Shown here: one piece after another, positions 37,130 to 50,081 of the stretch
How positions within the stretch are numbered: position 1 is the first letter of the stretch
How the letters are laid out: every line of letters starts with the position of its first letter
Source of the DNA: Plecoglossus altivelis
Taxonomy: Eukaryota > Chordata > Actinopteri > Osmeriformes > Plecoglossidae
Direction: 5' to 3'
NCBI GenBank assembly: GCA_036571765.1
Contig: BROE01000019.1
Location: 6,533,621-6,597,620, forward strand
DNA length: 64,000 nt
The notes under the pieces: generated by a model
Seen by the model: the letters and a program-made list of their open reading frames with translations, nothing else
Databases searched by the model: none
What the model was told of the DNA's origin: nothing
Made by a program: the position numbers and the translations under genes

Positions 37130-37312
37130 GGAGAGTAAGACAAAGAACGAAACAGACAGAGAGAGAGAAAGACAGACAGAGAGACAGAGACAGAGAGACG
37201 GAGAGTAAGACAGAAAGAGAAAGACAGACAGAGAGAGAGAAAGACAGAGAGAGAGAGAACAACACAGAGAGAGAGAGAAAGACAGAGAGAGAAAAAGACA
37301 GAAAGAGAGAGG
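37081..37312. repeat. (GA)n microsatellite and derived GA-rich tract in the unc119 3' UTR region
   Basis: A pure GA run (37083-37128) followed by GACAGA/GAGAGA variants to about 37312. On the unc119 transcript it reads as CU repeats. Confidence 0.9.
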
Positions 37313-38878
37313 AAGAGCACCATGTGACACTGCAGCCTTGAAGGTTTGTATCACTCCACTTCCAGAGACATATCAACCTGGACACATGAAAGCAAAAGGG
37401 ACGGATGCTTCCTGGAAGTTTGTGTGTCACCCATCTAACCCTTCTGTGTCAGTACAACCGCAATGAAGTCCATGAGAATAGGAAGCCACTTTAAACTGTC
37501 AGGATATGTCCAGAAAAGGACAGCGCCACCTGTCTGCTGCTAAACACACCAACACACAGGTCCTAACTCGGGAATGTTTTCCGAGCAGACAAAGAGAGGA
37601 GCAGGAGACTGAGGGTGAGAGGAAGAGAGGAAGAGAGGAAGAGGAAGGGAGGAAGAGGAAGGGAGGAAGAGAGGGTTAGGACATTTCAGGAGAGGACATG
37701 CTTAAAGCATCCTACATTCCAGACCGGGATTCATTACATTTTCCCCTCGCAAATCCAAATCCAAAACGAAGACATTGCAGTGTATCAGTAAAGCATTTTA
37801 AGGTTCCCTTTTTTGTCCTATAAAAGAGATGTACATATTCCAAATGCCAAGAGACAAACAGACATAATTAGTAGAAATCCTCACAGGATGTGGTAGGTAC
37901 CTAACGTTAGTTGCATTGTAAGACTATCGCACACCTCAGGTGAAACAGGATTCTGGGAGGATCTGCTGGTAGACACAAACAGCACGATACACGCAGGGCA
38001 AAATACCCTTTTCTTTTGAACAGTTATCACTTATCTTGAGGTCCATTCAAATTCAGTGCTCTCGGCACACAGGACATGTAGATCAATAAGATGATAGGAT
38101 GGCTCTAAACGAGTCTATTTGCTACCACAACTAAAATGTACTATACTCCATGTATCTCGACTGGGAGCACAACTGATCTTTGAGAAGAGTCAGATCATTA
38201 CAAAGACACATTTTCAATTTGTGTAGATTGACAAATGTGATGGTCTGTGTAATCCACTTATTGTAACAGGTTGAGAGAAGATCTGGGAAAAGATTCAAGT
38301 TCAATTGACTTTGTCATGCTGGAGACTCACATTGACGGAAACACACACCAACTTTCACACACAAACATCCACAAGGTAACACACACGCGCACTTTCAGAG
38401 AATCAGAAGAAATAGCACTTGCCTTATCTCTCTCAATTGTCAACTGGTCTTAAACAGAGATTTGCTGGTCTTACATATCCTTTGAGACAACTTAGATACA
38501 CCCTACCACACACTTATACGCTGGTACAGTCTCTACTGGATCAATGGCAGTGTCTGACCAAGTCTGTTTGTGTGTATGTGAGTGTGTGTGTGTGTACATG
38601 CATGTGTGCTCGTACACCCAAAACAAACAATCTAGATGCACCCGCATATACGAGTGTGCATATTCGCAAACTCACCCACACACACACACCTACACACACA
38701 CACACAAACAGCTTGGTGCCTGGTTGTGTTGAGAGCTGTTGTGAGTGAGAGGGACCAGAGCTGTTCCATGGGAGGAGGGAATTAGGATGGGGGGAGTGCA
38801 GGGGAGCAGAGGGGTGTATACATGGTCCCTAGGTCTGTCCATACATCCATCTGTCCCTCTGTCAGCCTGCCAGGGCCT

Positions 38879-41800
38879 CTATGGCCCACCGCTGTAGGAG
38901 TAGTCTGCCTTGTTGTGCATCACCAGCTTGTTATCCACGAAGTAGAAGCTGTCTGACTGCGTCTCGTATGGATGCAGGATCATCTCTCTCACTGCAGGGG
39001 GCGACAGAGACACAGTCAGTCCGTGTTCAAACAGAGACATGGATCATTGGCTGCACAGATATGCATCTTGTACTGCTGCCTAACAGAGCTGGGATAGTGG
39101 GATCCTGTGTGCTTGTCTACTCACTGACATCCTCGGACAGAGGAGGAAACTCGTAGATGTGTTCGCAGGTGTTCTTGCTGCTGGGCATGCAGAAGCCAAA
39201 CTCAAAATCAAAGCTCTTCAGCAGTTTCTCTCTAAAATAGTGCCTTTCGATCATCCTGAAGTTCTCTATGGGCATGTCACCAACTGTGAATTCCACACTG
39301 AGGGACAGACGGGGACAGAGAGAGAAAGAGAGGCAGAGAGAGAGAAACAGAGAGAGAGAGACAGAGGCAGAGAGAGAGAGCGGGAGAGACAGAGAGGCAG
39401 AGAGAGCGAGAGAGACAGAGAGGCAGAGAGAGAGACACAGGGAGAGCGAGAGACAGAGAGAGAGACAGAGACCGAGAGAGACAGAGAGAGAGACCAAGAG
39501 AGAGAGAGAGAGACAGAGACCGAGAGAGAGACATAGAGAGAGACAGAGACAGAGAGAGAGAGACAGACAGAGAGAGAGAGAGACCGAGAGAGATGTTACA
39601 TCCAAAGCTCCTTAGCTCTGTAATTCCTTGATGAATGTGTTACTGACTTTTTGTCTGCGGGAGTTTGGCTAAATTCTCCTAAAGGTCTAATCTCCTCGCA
39701 ACACGCATAAGCAGAGACACTTACGTGGCGCCCACTTGTCGCAGTCGGAGAAAGGCAGGGGTGAACTGGTAGCGGACGAAGCGGCCAGCATTTGGGTCAA
39801 CATCCCTTTTGTCCCCCGTTTTATCTGACACAGAGAGGGAGATCAATAGAGTTACTTATAGTCAAATGAAAAGTTTAAAACAGTAAATCTCTTCAACACA
39901 CATCTACACATTGACACATCTACATGTGTTAGTTAGATGTAGGTATCGGTGTGTCTTACCTGTGGAAGGGGGTTTGGTGATCTCAAACAGTACTGTGCCC
40001 GTCTCCATATCTCTGATCTTAAACCTGGTGAAGTCGATATTGAACACATTCTCATCGGGCCCACACAGGTAGTCTATGACAGAAGAAAAGAGAGAAGAAA
40101 GAAAGGAGTAAAGGGGAGAAACAAACAAACAAATGAACAAAAAGGAGTGTTAATATATAACCGAAACCTGAAAAAAACTAAACATGTCTGTACGTACAGC
40201 ATGGTACCAGAAGCACACCTCTCTCCCCCACACACACAGCCAGCTATATATAGTGCTCTAATCCTTCCTGCCATCACCAGGTAGTGTCACTGCTGATTAG
40301 TGTTCCCTGGCCGAGCCGCAGGCCTGACTTCCTGCTTCCTGGGAGCCCTGAACCCCATGGCAGGTGTAGCAACAGATCCGTCATGACCATGAGATCTGTT
40401 ACCTCAGCTAACTTCCCTCCACCTCTCCTCGTCACGTGACAGAGGGGTCCTGACAGCAGAGGAGCGCCCTTGGATGAGGCAGAACAGGCCAGGGTTGTTA
40501 AGAGAGCCCCAGGCTCACGTGCGGCCTACTCCAGATCTCACCTGCAGCCCTTCCTGTTAATCCGTCATTATGTGCATTCATAACCAGTTCCTGTGTGTGT
40601 GTACTTGTTTGTGTGTGTGTGTTCAGAGTAGTTGTCTCATGTGGTTGGTCTTGTGAGCTTTGTGTCAGTCTCAACGTGGTTTCCACTTTCTACGCCGGAA
40701 CAAGGTAGTCCTAGTCTAGTGACAAGACACACAGTCAATACATGTCCACTTCTGACAGACTCCATGGAGCTCTCTAACACCCTCCAACACAGAAGTGTGT
40801 CTGCGTGCTGGTATCTGCCCTTCTGTGTTACATCTCAACCCTGAGCGTGTTGCAGCAAGGATATTACACTCAGCCTGTTACCTAATAGGGAACACAACTG
40901 CACGCACACACACACACACACGCACCGACACCATATCTCAACGCACACTCAATCAAGAAAAAACATCAACACCAAGACACACACACACACACATATATAG
41001 TAAACCTGATGGAGACCTAAAGATATTATTGGAGCCAAAGACTACAGTCTTTCACCATCAGTCATAGAGCATGGTGGTCACACACACATGCAGGTCTTTA
41101 GAGATTAGCCTCCAGTTAGACACACATCCCAGCATAAGCGTGCATGTGTGTGAAAGAGCAGTAGAGACGCTGCTAATTCTCTTATGTAAAGTCTGGCACG
41201 CTGCCGACATAGCAATTACTATATGACAGCAATAAAACTCTGAAATAGGTCCTCTCACGCACCAAAAACACACTTGCACAAAGATAAGGGCCGACATGGG
41301 GAGACGAGCAGGAGGAGACACGAGCAGGAGGAGAGACAAACCCCAAACCACAGTGAAGCTGAGAAGGTTTGGTGTTACATCTCCGAAAACAGCCAATGAC
41401 AGGAAGTCAACAGCTCACCACAGACACGGCTTCAGACTTGCCGTCGCGCCAAGTCACACGAAACACACCACACATACACGTACAAGTTTACAGACACAGC
41501 CTTCATATTTCCTGATGCGTTACTGCACTTGATCCGTCACAATCACCTAGCAACAAGCAGTGCTAGGTTCCTGCTCCAGATTTAGAACAGGCACGACAAA
41601 CAGGCCCAGCCATCCTCCTAGACACAGAGGAACCTCTACGATAACAGACATCACACACCCCTTCATTCAGTAAATCCAACTCTCCTTTTCCTCTCTCCTT
41701 GTTATGTTATTCGATACGATCAAATACATCGTTTTTTTCCCCACCCAATCCAGCTGTTATAAAGCATCTGTTCTTGCCATGAGTAACATATGATGGCGTA

Positions 41801-44170
41801 TTTGGAGGGAGAGGCCAGATTTTCTGCTTGCATGTGATGTGTTAGATGAGGGTGGTTGATAGGGACACAGAACTGTGGGACAGTAGAAGCCATTTTTAAA
41901 CACTAATCCTTCAAGATTAGCCAGCTGGGGGTATGAGTGGGTGTTTATGTGTCTCCTCTTATCTTGAAGAGGGGGTGAGAGAGAGAGATAGAGACAGACA
42001 GGGAGAGAGGGAGGGTGAGCACACTGGAGGCAAAGGACTGTTTCTAGACTAAAAACACATAAGCATGCTGGCATGGAAACTAAACCATGTCACCAGGCCT
42101 TCTACACATAACGGTTGCCTTTCAGATTATTATATGGAGTATGACGTCACTTTCAAAGTTGAGTGGCATCATTATGACCTCGTCGTTGAGCCTTTAACCA
42201 ATGAGAGTCCTTGTTCCTCCAAACCAATCTTCTGTAAATACACAAGGATTACGTAAAACTGTGAACTCAATTTAAGTGAGCTCTGAATCTGGTCAGGACT
42301 AAGGCACTGAGAGTTGGGTAAAGACAGAACGCTGCAGACAGCACTGTGGATGAGAGGGTTATGTGTGGTTTTCTTGTGGACACTGCTTTGATGTGACTCA
42401 CTCTCAAAGTCTTGCTTTATTAATTTAACATGAATGAATCCTCCAGGTGACCCGAGAGACTAAGAATGACCAGAAAAGTACCCCTTATGTGTTAGGGAGA
42501 GTAAAAGAGGATCAAATAATACTTTGGGAAACGTTGAGGAGCCAATCAAACTGCGAAGGGAGGCACTCTGAAGCTCAACTGGACTAATCTGGTTTAGTGA
42601 TTCGCACGAACGCAAATCCACCTTCGAGGGAGGGAGGGAGGGGAGGGGCAGAAAGGGGCGGGGTGAGGTTCAGGACTGGAGGAAGGGGGCTGAGGATGAA
42701 CGGTAAACAGGTGTGAGGTTTAAGATGTAGTAAGCGGTGGGGGGGATCTGAAGAAGACTGGAGATGTCGGGCTAAACCATGAAGTAGGATGTCACATAGG
42801 GTCACTGCAAATACACTGGCGTCTTTCTAAGAAACATCTGTAGCGATCCATAAAAAAACATGGCTTTTTTTGGCGTGTGTGTTTGTGTGTGTACCCTAGT
42901 TAATGGGTTACATTTGTGGCCTCTCCACCTTTACATAAGTGTCCCACTTATCAATCAGTATGATTTAAGGGATTTTAGACCCTTGAACTCCGAGCTATAT
43001 AAAAGGTCACGGTGAAAAGCTCAGGTGAAGCCTATTCTTAGCGGTGAGATGGTGAAGATTTCTTCAAGCGTGGTTGCGCAAGGGACTATTGGTTGGCAAG
43101 CGGCAGTTGTTTGCTGGACTCTGGCCATGTGGTGTCGTTGAGGTTAAGCACAGACAGGTTCCAGGTTCCCCCTCGTGAGAAGCTGAGTAAAGCCACAGGG
43201 TCCTGGGAAAAAAACACATCCGAACGTGTCCTTTTCTTCTTGGGAGCAGCGCCGGTGGGAGGAACTGTCCCCATGGTGGCCAGAGAGTGGGAGAGAACAC
43301 AAGGCCAGCAGCCAGACTCCCTCTCATGCTGACACACAGCTGACAAGCAAGGACTCTCCCTACTGTAGCGTGCATTTGACAGTTATCGACTCGAGTCGGA
43401 TATGAAAGACTGAAAGCCCTCCTAGGTACGATGGCCGAGTGTCAATAGTTTTCTGCATAAATTAAATAGCTGCATATGCATAAAGTGAAGAAGTTAAGGT
43501 GCTTCACAACTGTGCCAACTGTTGCTCTGTCCAGGAGGACAGACTAAGAAGCTGGTCAACTTGAGTGTTAATAGTGGATAAGCAGAGATGGAAACAGGAG
43601 GCCTCTAAGGATGGAGCCAGGATCAGGAACAGAGGGTTGGATATAGATGCAGCCTCCTGGACAGTAACCATGGATACATACAAGTAGCTAGGGTGAGTCA
43701 AGTGTGCCTTTAAGTGGCAGAAGAAATCAAGCGAGTCCCAACGCCCCTAAGGATGCTGGGAGCCATAGTGTTTCTATGACGATAACAGCGCTCGGCTTGG
43801 GAGACAGACTCATTAAAATATTCCCAGACGTCTCAGCCCAGTTATGCCAGGGCAGCCTCACTTAGGTTAAACCAATAAACAAACACACATGTACCATGTT
43901 CCTACATTATCGTTCATTTAGTCTCTGCTGTCAGGACCAGAGATACTTAAAAAGAAACATTGGGCTTCCATCTTGTGGAAAATAAATTGTCTAATGCTCC
44001 CGGGTGTCAGGCCATGAAGACAGAGACAAGAGAGAGAGAGGGAGAGAGAGAGCAAGAGGGAAGATAAGCAACCAAATAGGTGAGGAAAGAGAGTTGGAGA
44101 GATAAATGAATCCTTGAAGAAGACAGAGATGGAGGTCTTGTTTTGTCTTAGCAGTTATACAGCAGTGTGT

Positions 44171-44221
<51 letters not shown>

Positions 44222-45145
44222 TGGAGGACAAACAGCAACCACCAAGCCTCTTCAATCCACAGTTTGCCACAATGAGGCTCTGAGGACTAGTCATTGGTTC
44301 CTCTACCTGTCAGCCAGGAGGTTGTGTAAGGTATTATACTCGACTTAAAATAGTCAAGGGCCCTGCTGGCCACCTGTTAGCTAACTCTGTCCTGCTCTAA
44401 GAGGTTACTAGGGTTATAGCATCAGAGATGGATAGATATAGGACCAGCTGATCCTGTGTACATAAGAGCACACACAGGTAGTCTCTCCCCTTGCTGTCAA
44501 CTGTAGCAGCGACTGGTTTATTCCGTGCAACTCTGAATGTTTTTATCCCTAAAGATGTGAGGCCCTATGTCCACAATATAGTAAACATTGTAAAGAGTTA
44601 TAACTCATAGATCTATCCACATGCAGAGGGAAATGCGTTATACAAATTAAACTGCCTACTGCTAGACGTGATGTTTCAAAGAGTCATGCACGGTTCCCGT
44701 TCATCTAGACAATACCTCAAACATATTCTGCAGTTCATTTCCACACCCCCATGTAGCCGGTGTGTGTGTTCAGATGAGGGACGGAGAATGAGCAGTGGTA
44801 TGCAAAGAAAGACTGATAGGGCCAGTGTGTCGGTCCCAATAACTTACTCTCTGTGATCTTCTGTAAGCCCAATACATCCTCGGGGGTGATTATCGTGTTG
44901 GCAAGCAGCTCCTCCTCTGTTGTCACCGGGACCCCCACGTCCGTCGAATTGCAGCCTTTCTTCACTTTCATTGCCGCCGTTGGGTTAGGGTTTGGGCTCG
45001 CCTGGCCGCCTCCGGTAACGTTACTGGAGCTGTTATTGCTACTGCCTCCGGTATCTCCGCCACCGCAACTGCCTGGATTATTGCTGGTGGACTTAGCGCT
45101 TGACGGGTCCTGGCTGTTGCCTCTACTGGTACAAGAATAGCTCAT
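38879..45145 (-). CDS. unc119: UNC119 lipid-binding trafficking chaperone, 5 exons
   Basis: Cytosolic chaperone that binds myristoylated N-termini (such as transducin alpha) in a beta-sandwich pocket and delivers them to cilia and photoreceptor membranes. Exons in transcript order: 44848-45145, 39960-40073, 39725-39824, 39125-39297, 38879-38991; exactly 798 bases and 265 residues (human UNC119 240). Residues 1-80 are a low-complexity Ser/Asn/Gly leader. [18 protein letters not shown] then begins the conserved core. Diagnostic blocks are [85 protein letters not shown] and the end [24 protein letters not shown]. Intron 1 is about 4.8 kb and holds no firm gene. It does contain a TATA motif on the plus strand and a short antisense-free open frame near 43064-43375. 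The choice between the fish a, b and c paralogues is not possible here. Confidence 0.94.
39301..39593. repeat. GA-rich simple-repeat block abutting unc119 exon 4
   Basis: About 290 bases of AGAG, ACAG and GGCAG units. On the unc119 strand it is an almost uninterrupted pyrimidine tract that ends at the exon 4 acceptor. Confidence 0.9.
42996..43005 (+). promoter_or_regulatory. TATATAAAAG core-promoter-like motif within unc119 intron 1
   Basis: An exact strong TATA box. About 50 bases downstream an ATG (43050) opens a 30-codon frame only. Function is unproven. Confidence 0.25.
44166..44221. repeat. (GT)n microsatellite in unc119 intron 1
   Basis: Uninterrupted GT units apart from one TATG change near the left end. 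Confidence 0.95.
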
Positions 45146-46847
45146 TCTCCGTCCCTCCTCCCCTTTCTACCCCGGGCTTGCAAGATACAAAACAGTCGCC
45201 TCCCTCCCACCCTCCCTCCCTCGCCGAAGGATGCACAGCTGCTGTCTATGCCCGGTGCTTAATTCAAATCCCCTTTTCTTTCCGAGCTGGAGCCTGGCTG
45301 CACCACGGAGCTCTCGTCTTTGTCGTAGCCTTCCCTACTCACCGGCGGAGCGCCAAGGACCAAGGGTTCTCGTGTGCGGGTGATATGTTCAGCTGGCCGA
45401 TTGTCGAATTCTTAAGACAATTGTTTTCCAAAACGAAACAGTTGGCTTACAAAGATGAACAGATGGTTTCACACGGTCATGGGGAGGGGGAACGTCTTAC
45501 TTCGAATGATTCAGTTATGGGGGGGAAGGTTGACGTGCAAATGCTGACGAAACGGCTTTTGCCCACCCACTCATCATGATTCATATGATCAGCGAGCAGC
45601 TTGCATTAATAGTCCCCTGTGGTAGCCTCGCGCCCCTTTCCCCCCTCAACTATGGTATGGTCCATTTCTGATGTCACTCAAAAAGTGTTACAATATAGTA
45701 TATTTTGACATATATGTCAATAGATGTGAGACCACCACAGGTGTCTGTGTAATTGGAGCTTAATAGACTGACTTGCAATGGTCTATCATGAGCTTACATT
45801 TTAAATGACTGTTTACAAAGATCGAATGGCCTGTCACAATGAGAAATGGGATGGGCAGCTCAACTTTGTTCTCACATATTGTAACATCTAATCATTTGTG
45901 TCATATGGAAATTCAAATGTAAATCTCTACCTGACATATCTCCATAAGCGTCTTTCTCAGACACCCACAGCTTCTCTGCATTATGACGGACCAGAAAGAG
46001 AACATGTTTCTTTAGAGAACAAAAAAGCATGGTTATTTGCATGGTTTCAATCCTACTGATGAGCAACATGTTTATTAAATAAAACATGAAAGTGTTCCTG
46101 TTTAGATTTCAAAACAGTGGGGCTCTCTAAACTGCTTTTTCTCAACCGACTACCACAGTCGCACTGGACACCATCAATTAAAATGTGATTTTCAAACCAC
46201 AGTTTGGGAGACCCCTTGCAATGTGAAACAGCATAGAAGAGACCTGACATGGCATCGATCTTCTTTAATGCCTTTCCATTCTAGAACATAACAGCCAAGA
46301 CATGGAGGTGCATTGGAAGAGGGGTTGCACTCTAGAGGCCATACACACATACTGCATAACCAGCCAGCCATGTACTGCAATCCCACCTGACTGGGATTTA
46401 AAGACTCATTGTTGTCTTAGAGATTGTTGTCCGTTTGGGTATCTTCCTTCATAGTGGTTTGCTATTGAAAAATGCTTCCTTATAGGAAAATGCTTTTTCG
46501 AAAATAGAATTGGGATACTTTTCCACTTGCCTACACGAGAACAAGAATGGACTGAATACATAATATGACAAAGCCGAACAATGCAGGAAAGAACTATTAA
46601 GGAAAGCTCTCCGAGAATCAGACCTACGAAAACGAGGTGGAGACCTGTCTGAACTGCTTTAAACGTGGACTTCTGCAGCGTCCACTTGTTTATGTGTGAT
46701 TGCCCTTCCTTTTTGTGATGGTCAAATGTCTGCAGGGTCTGTATGTTTGCATGTGTTAGACCGTATAGTCCCACAGGCCTACCCCATAGGTTTGCTGACC
46801 ATGTTGGTCTCTTTGTCACTCGTGGGCCTGCTGTCAGCAAACAGCAG

Positions 46848-46895
<48 letters not shown>

Positions 46896-48030
46896 CACAG
46901 GAATATATGCTAATGTTGTTCCGTGAACTCACACCTATGCACGTGCACACGCACACACACACACTCACACATACAGCCCTGGGCAATGTGCTGACCTCAG
47001 CAAACTGGGCCTACATGCTCATTGTTAGGCGGAGAGAGGAGAGGAGGTGGTGGCTTCTGTTAGCTGCTTAGCATTGTGGAACCCTCATGTCTCTCAGGCC
47101 TGTTTTGTTCAGTCTCCGCTTGTTTGCTTTAGCAATACAATGACTGAAGGGAGAGCTGTAGAAATTCAGTACAGAACATATATGGCCTAGGGCCTCTCTG
47201 CCCTTTCACTGTGTTTCAAAGGATGTATCTGGCTGGTGTATTTACAGTACATGAAGATTTGATCTAGATGCATGATTATCCTTTCAGTCATTGTGAAGAA
47301 TAAATAATGATGAAAGAAAAGTTAAAAGGGGTTGGCTTTGTTCACGAAACGTCTGCTTTTCCAAGAATACAGTTGCACTCTGTTCTAACCTGTGAGGGAA
47401 TTAAAATTGTTGTTACTCCTTTCTCATGACTAAACTGCATACCCCTTTCTATCTCACATTCTTTTTCCATGTTGTTAAAACCTCAGTTTCTCTCCCTTGT
47501 TAAATACTTTATTTACATCCAAGTGATACTGTCCATCACATGAAATCAGCCAATGCCAAAGCAGTGTTGGTGGTGTGCCAGTCAATTTAAATCTGTCCAA
47601 ACCATGCTGAAAACAGGCAGTTCCAATTCCCTTCACTGCCCTGTCGCCCTATATCCAGCTGGTCTCAGTCATAAACAGCAATGCCATTTAAAACTGGGTG
47701 CTGTCATTCAGAAATAATTGCTATGAAGACATGTTTTCATTACCGACAAACTTGCCCAATATAACTAAGTTAAGGTATTAAGTAAATCGTCCTCTTGATT
47801 CGAAACTGACATGATACTATCAGGTATGCATGTGAACTTGTGTGTGTGTATGTGGGTGTGTGTGTGGGTGTGTGCGTGCGTGTGTGCACATGCACATACA
47901 TGGACATGCATTATGCACCTGGCATTTCGAACGCACCCCTCGTTGTGTGAGTCTGTGAGTGTGTGTGAAGTGCAGCATAGACACCAACTCTCTTTGTGCG
48001 AGTATGTATGTGTGTGTAAACCTCCCAAAA
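45146..48030. other. Spacer between unc119 and cryba1 promoters
   Basis: About 2.9 kb. The first 450 bases are GC-rich and probably the unc119 promoter. A long CA repeat lies at about 46851-46893 and a GT/GC repeat near 47837-47885. I see no coding exons. Confidence 0.6.
46851..46893. repeat. (CA)n microsatellite
   Basis: About 21 CA units. Confidence 0.95.
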
Positions 48031-48061
48031 AACAATGGCCAGAGAAAAGCAAAGTGCTGAC
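48031..48061 (+). promoter_or_regulatory. SOX site (AACAATGG) and MAF half-site (TGCTGAC) in the crystallin promoter
   Basis: AACAATGG at 48031-48038 fits the SOX1/2 consensus. TGCTGAC at 48055-48061 fits the half-site bound by large MAF proteins. They lie 47-77 bases upstream of the TATA box of a lens crystallin gene. SOX and MAF factors are the established activators of crystallin promoters, so the match is meaningful, although each motif alone is short. Confidence 0.5.
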
Positions 48062-48107
48062 ACCACCTTGGGCGTGTCTCCCCCCCGGCCCCTGCCCCCC
48101 GAGGGTG

Positions 48108-48115
48108 TATATATA
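48108..48115 (+). promoter_or_regulatory. TATA box of cryba1 (TATATATA)
   Basis: TATATATA in a GC-rich setting about 70 bases before a good donor (AG|GTAGGT at 48184/48185). It predicts a start site near 48140 and a short non-coding exon 1. Confidence 0.65.
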
Positions 48116-48139
48116 CCCCCACACACACTAGCCTGGCAG

Positions 48140-48184
48140 ACCGCTCAGTGGAACTCCCGAGACACACACAGCTCACGATTTTAG
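48140..48184 (+). other. Non-coding exon 1 of cryba1
   Basis: Predicted from the TATA box and the GTAGGT donor. Exon 2 begins after a CTTCAG acceptor (ending 48666) and carries the ATG at 48691. The 5' edge is approximate. Confidence 0.5.
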
Positions 48185-48690
48185 GTAGGTCTCATTGGCC
48201 TTTGCACAACATTTAGGGGAAACTGTCAGGTTTTTTGAGGAGCCATGACAGAACAGAGCAGTTACAATGTGTAGGAGGATTCGTATGGCTCCCTCTGTGT
48301 CACGTACTGGACCCTTAACGGAGAGTGGCCTTGGATCTCAGAATCCAGATGACTTTAACTTGCATACATAAAAAAAACAACCAAAAAGGCAGCTCTCTGT
48401 TTGCTTAGTGAAGCTTTCGTATAGTGGTGTACCATAACAGAGCTATCTAGTTAGCCTATTCATCCACATTTAACAAACCTATTTCTTTGAGCTCAAACAA
48501 AAGTAATATCCATCACACATGGGTGAAAATGACTTGAACATTACTTGATACGGCTTTTGAATATATTTGCAAGTGATTATCTATGTGCTAACGTTTGTTT
48601 TGGCTGAGAATGTTGCAGTTTTGTATATTATTGAAATCTTAACAACTCCTCTCTTCCTCTCTTCAGGGCAGTACTGAAATAAGGACAAAG

Positions 48691-50081
48691 ATGGCTCAGA
48701 CCAACCCCATGAACCCCATGAACCCCATGAACCCTATGGGACCATGGAAGGTGAGCCTACCCAACTAACTCTACACACTGTATCACCCATACCAACTGTC
48801 ATTGAGGGTTGTAGTCTTAGTATCGTCTATTACGCAATTCTCTTGGACCACCATGATAACTTCAGCTAAAACTATGTCTGTAGTTGAACTAATACTAATA
48901 TTCCCAGCCAAGATAATATGTCCACTCGCAAACCTTTACATTAACCAGAAATATCCTGAACACTGAAAAACAGCTGAACCACAAGTATGGAATGGGTAGG
49001 GTTTGCCTTTAAAATACCTTCAGTTCATTAAACATGTATGATGGTTCCATATGTGTGTGTGTGTGCGCGTGTGTGTGTAGATCACTGTGTACGATCAGGA
49101 ATGGTTCCAGGGTAAGCGTATGGAGTTCACCGCCTGCTGCCAGAACATCATGGAGTGTGGAATGGAGAACATCCGCTCCCTGAAGGTCGAGTGCGGAGCG
49201 TAAGTATCTCAGAACGCAAAATCTTTTACTGGACAGAATTCAGAGGATCGGTTCCGTACAGGCGAACAAAACAACGAACTGTTGTCTGATGTTTGTCTCT
49301 TTGTACCTGTGTAGCTGGGTTGGTTATGAGCACTCCAGTTTCTGTGGACAGCAGTTCATCCTGGAGAAGGGTGACTACCCCTGTTTTGAGGCCTACATGG
49401 GCAGCAACTCTTACCGCATCGAGAGGATGATCTCCTTCAGGCCTATCTGCTCTGCTGTAAGTCTGTGCCCAGCCCCAGCACATTCTAATTATAACAACTT
49501 TGAACGTACCATTTCAATGCAAACTTGCAAGTCTGTTACTAATAATGCAGTGCATTCATGGATGATATAATGCCTACCGTTTCTTAAAGGAGTTTTGAGG
49601 ACTTTAACTGATCAGGCCCTGCCTTTTTTCTGCCCAGAGCCACAAGGAGTCCCGCATGACCATCTATGAGCTGGAGAACATGATGGGTCGTCAGTTTGAG
49701 CTGTGCGATGACTACCCCTCCCTGCAGGCCATGGGATGGATGCACAACGAGGTGGGATCCATGCAGGTCCAGAGCGGAGCGTAAGTACAAACCTCTTATA
49801 TTACACAGCCTTAAAACCCCTTTGACAACACAAGCAAGTGCTTTATCTTCAGTCTATGCGTTGATTGCTCTCGCTATCCTCTCATGGACCGCAAATCTGA
49901 TTGGCTGTCGTCCGTCTCTTTCTCTCTACATAGTTGGGTGTGCTACCAGTTCCCCGGTTACCGTGGATACCAGTACATCATGGAGTGCGACTGCCACAGC
50001 GGAGAGTACAAGTGCTACCGTGAGTTTGGATCTCACTCCCAGACCCCCCAGATCCAGTCCATCAGGAGGATTCAGCACTGA
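48691..50081 (+). CDS. cryba1: Beta-crystallin A1/A3-like lens protein, 5 coding exons
   Basis: Structural water-soluble lens protein of the beta/gamma-crystallin fold. Coding exons: 48691-48750, 49081-49199, 49315-49456, 49638-49780, 49934-50081; 203 residues. Each of the last four exons encodes one Greek-key motif, the classic beta-crystallin layout: ITVYDQEWFQGKRMEF, WVGYEHSSFCGQQFILEKG, MTIYELENMMGRQFEL and WVCYQFPGYRGYQYIMECD open the four motifs. The linker RPICSASHKES joins the two domains. The N-terminal arm MAQTNP plus GPWKITVYDQ matches CRYBA1 (A1 start), but here the arm contains three MNP repeats. Compared with the mammalian protein several positions have become Cys or Met, as usual in fish lens proteins. 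A fish cryba1 paralogue (a, b or like-1) cannot be told apart. Its promoter has SOX, MAF and TATA motifs. Confidence 0.93.

Noticed and set aside
37010..37430. Ser/Leu-rich frames of 86-125 codons
   Set aside because: GA microsatellite in the unc119 3' UTR read in several frames, all equally open.
45100..45579. 159-codon plus-strand frame
   Set aside because: Antisense to unc119 exon 1 and its GC-rich promoter; no splice or protein evidence.
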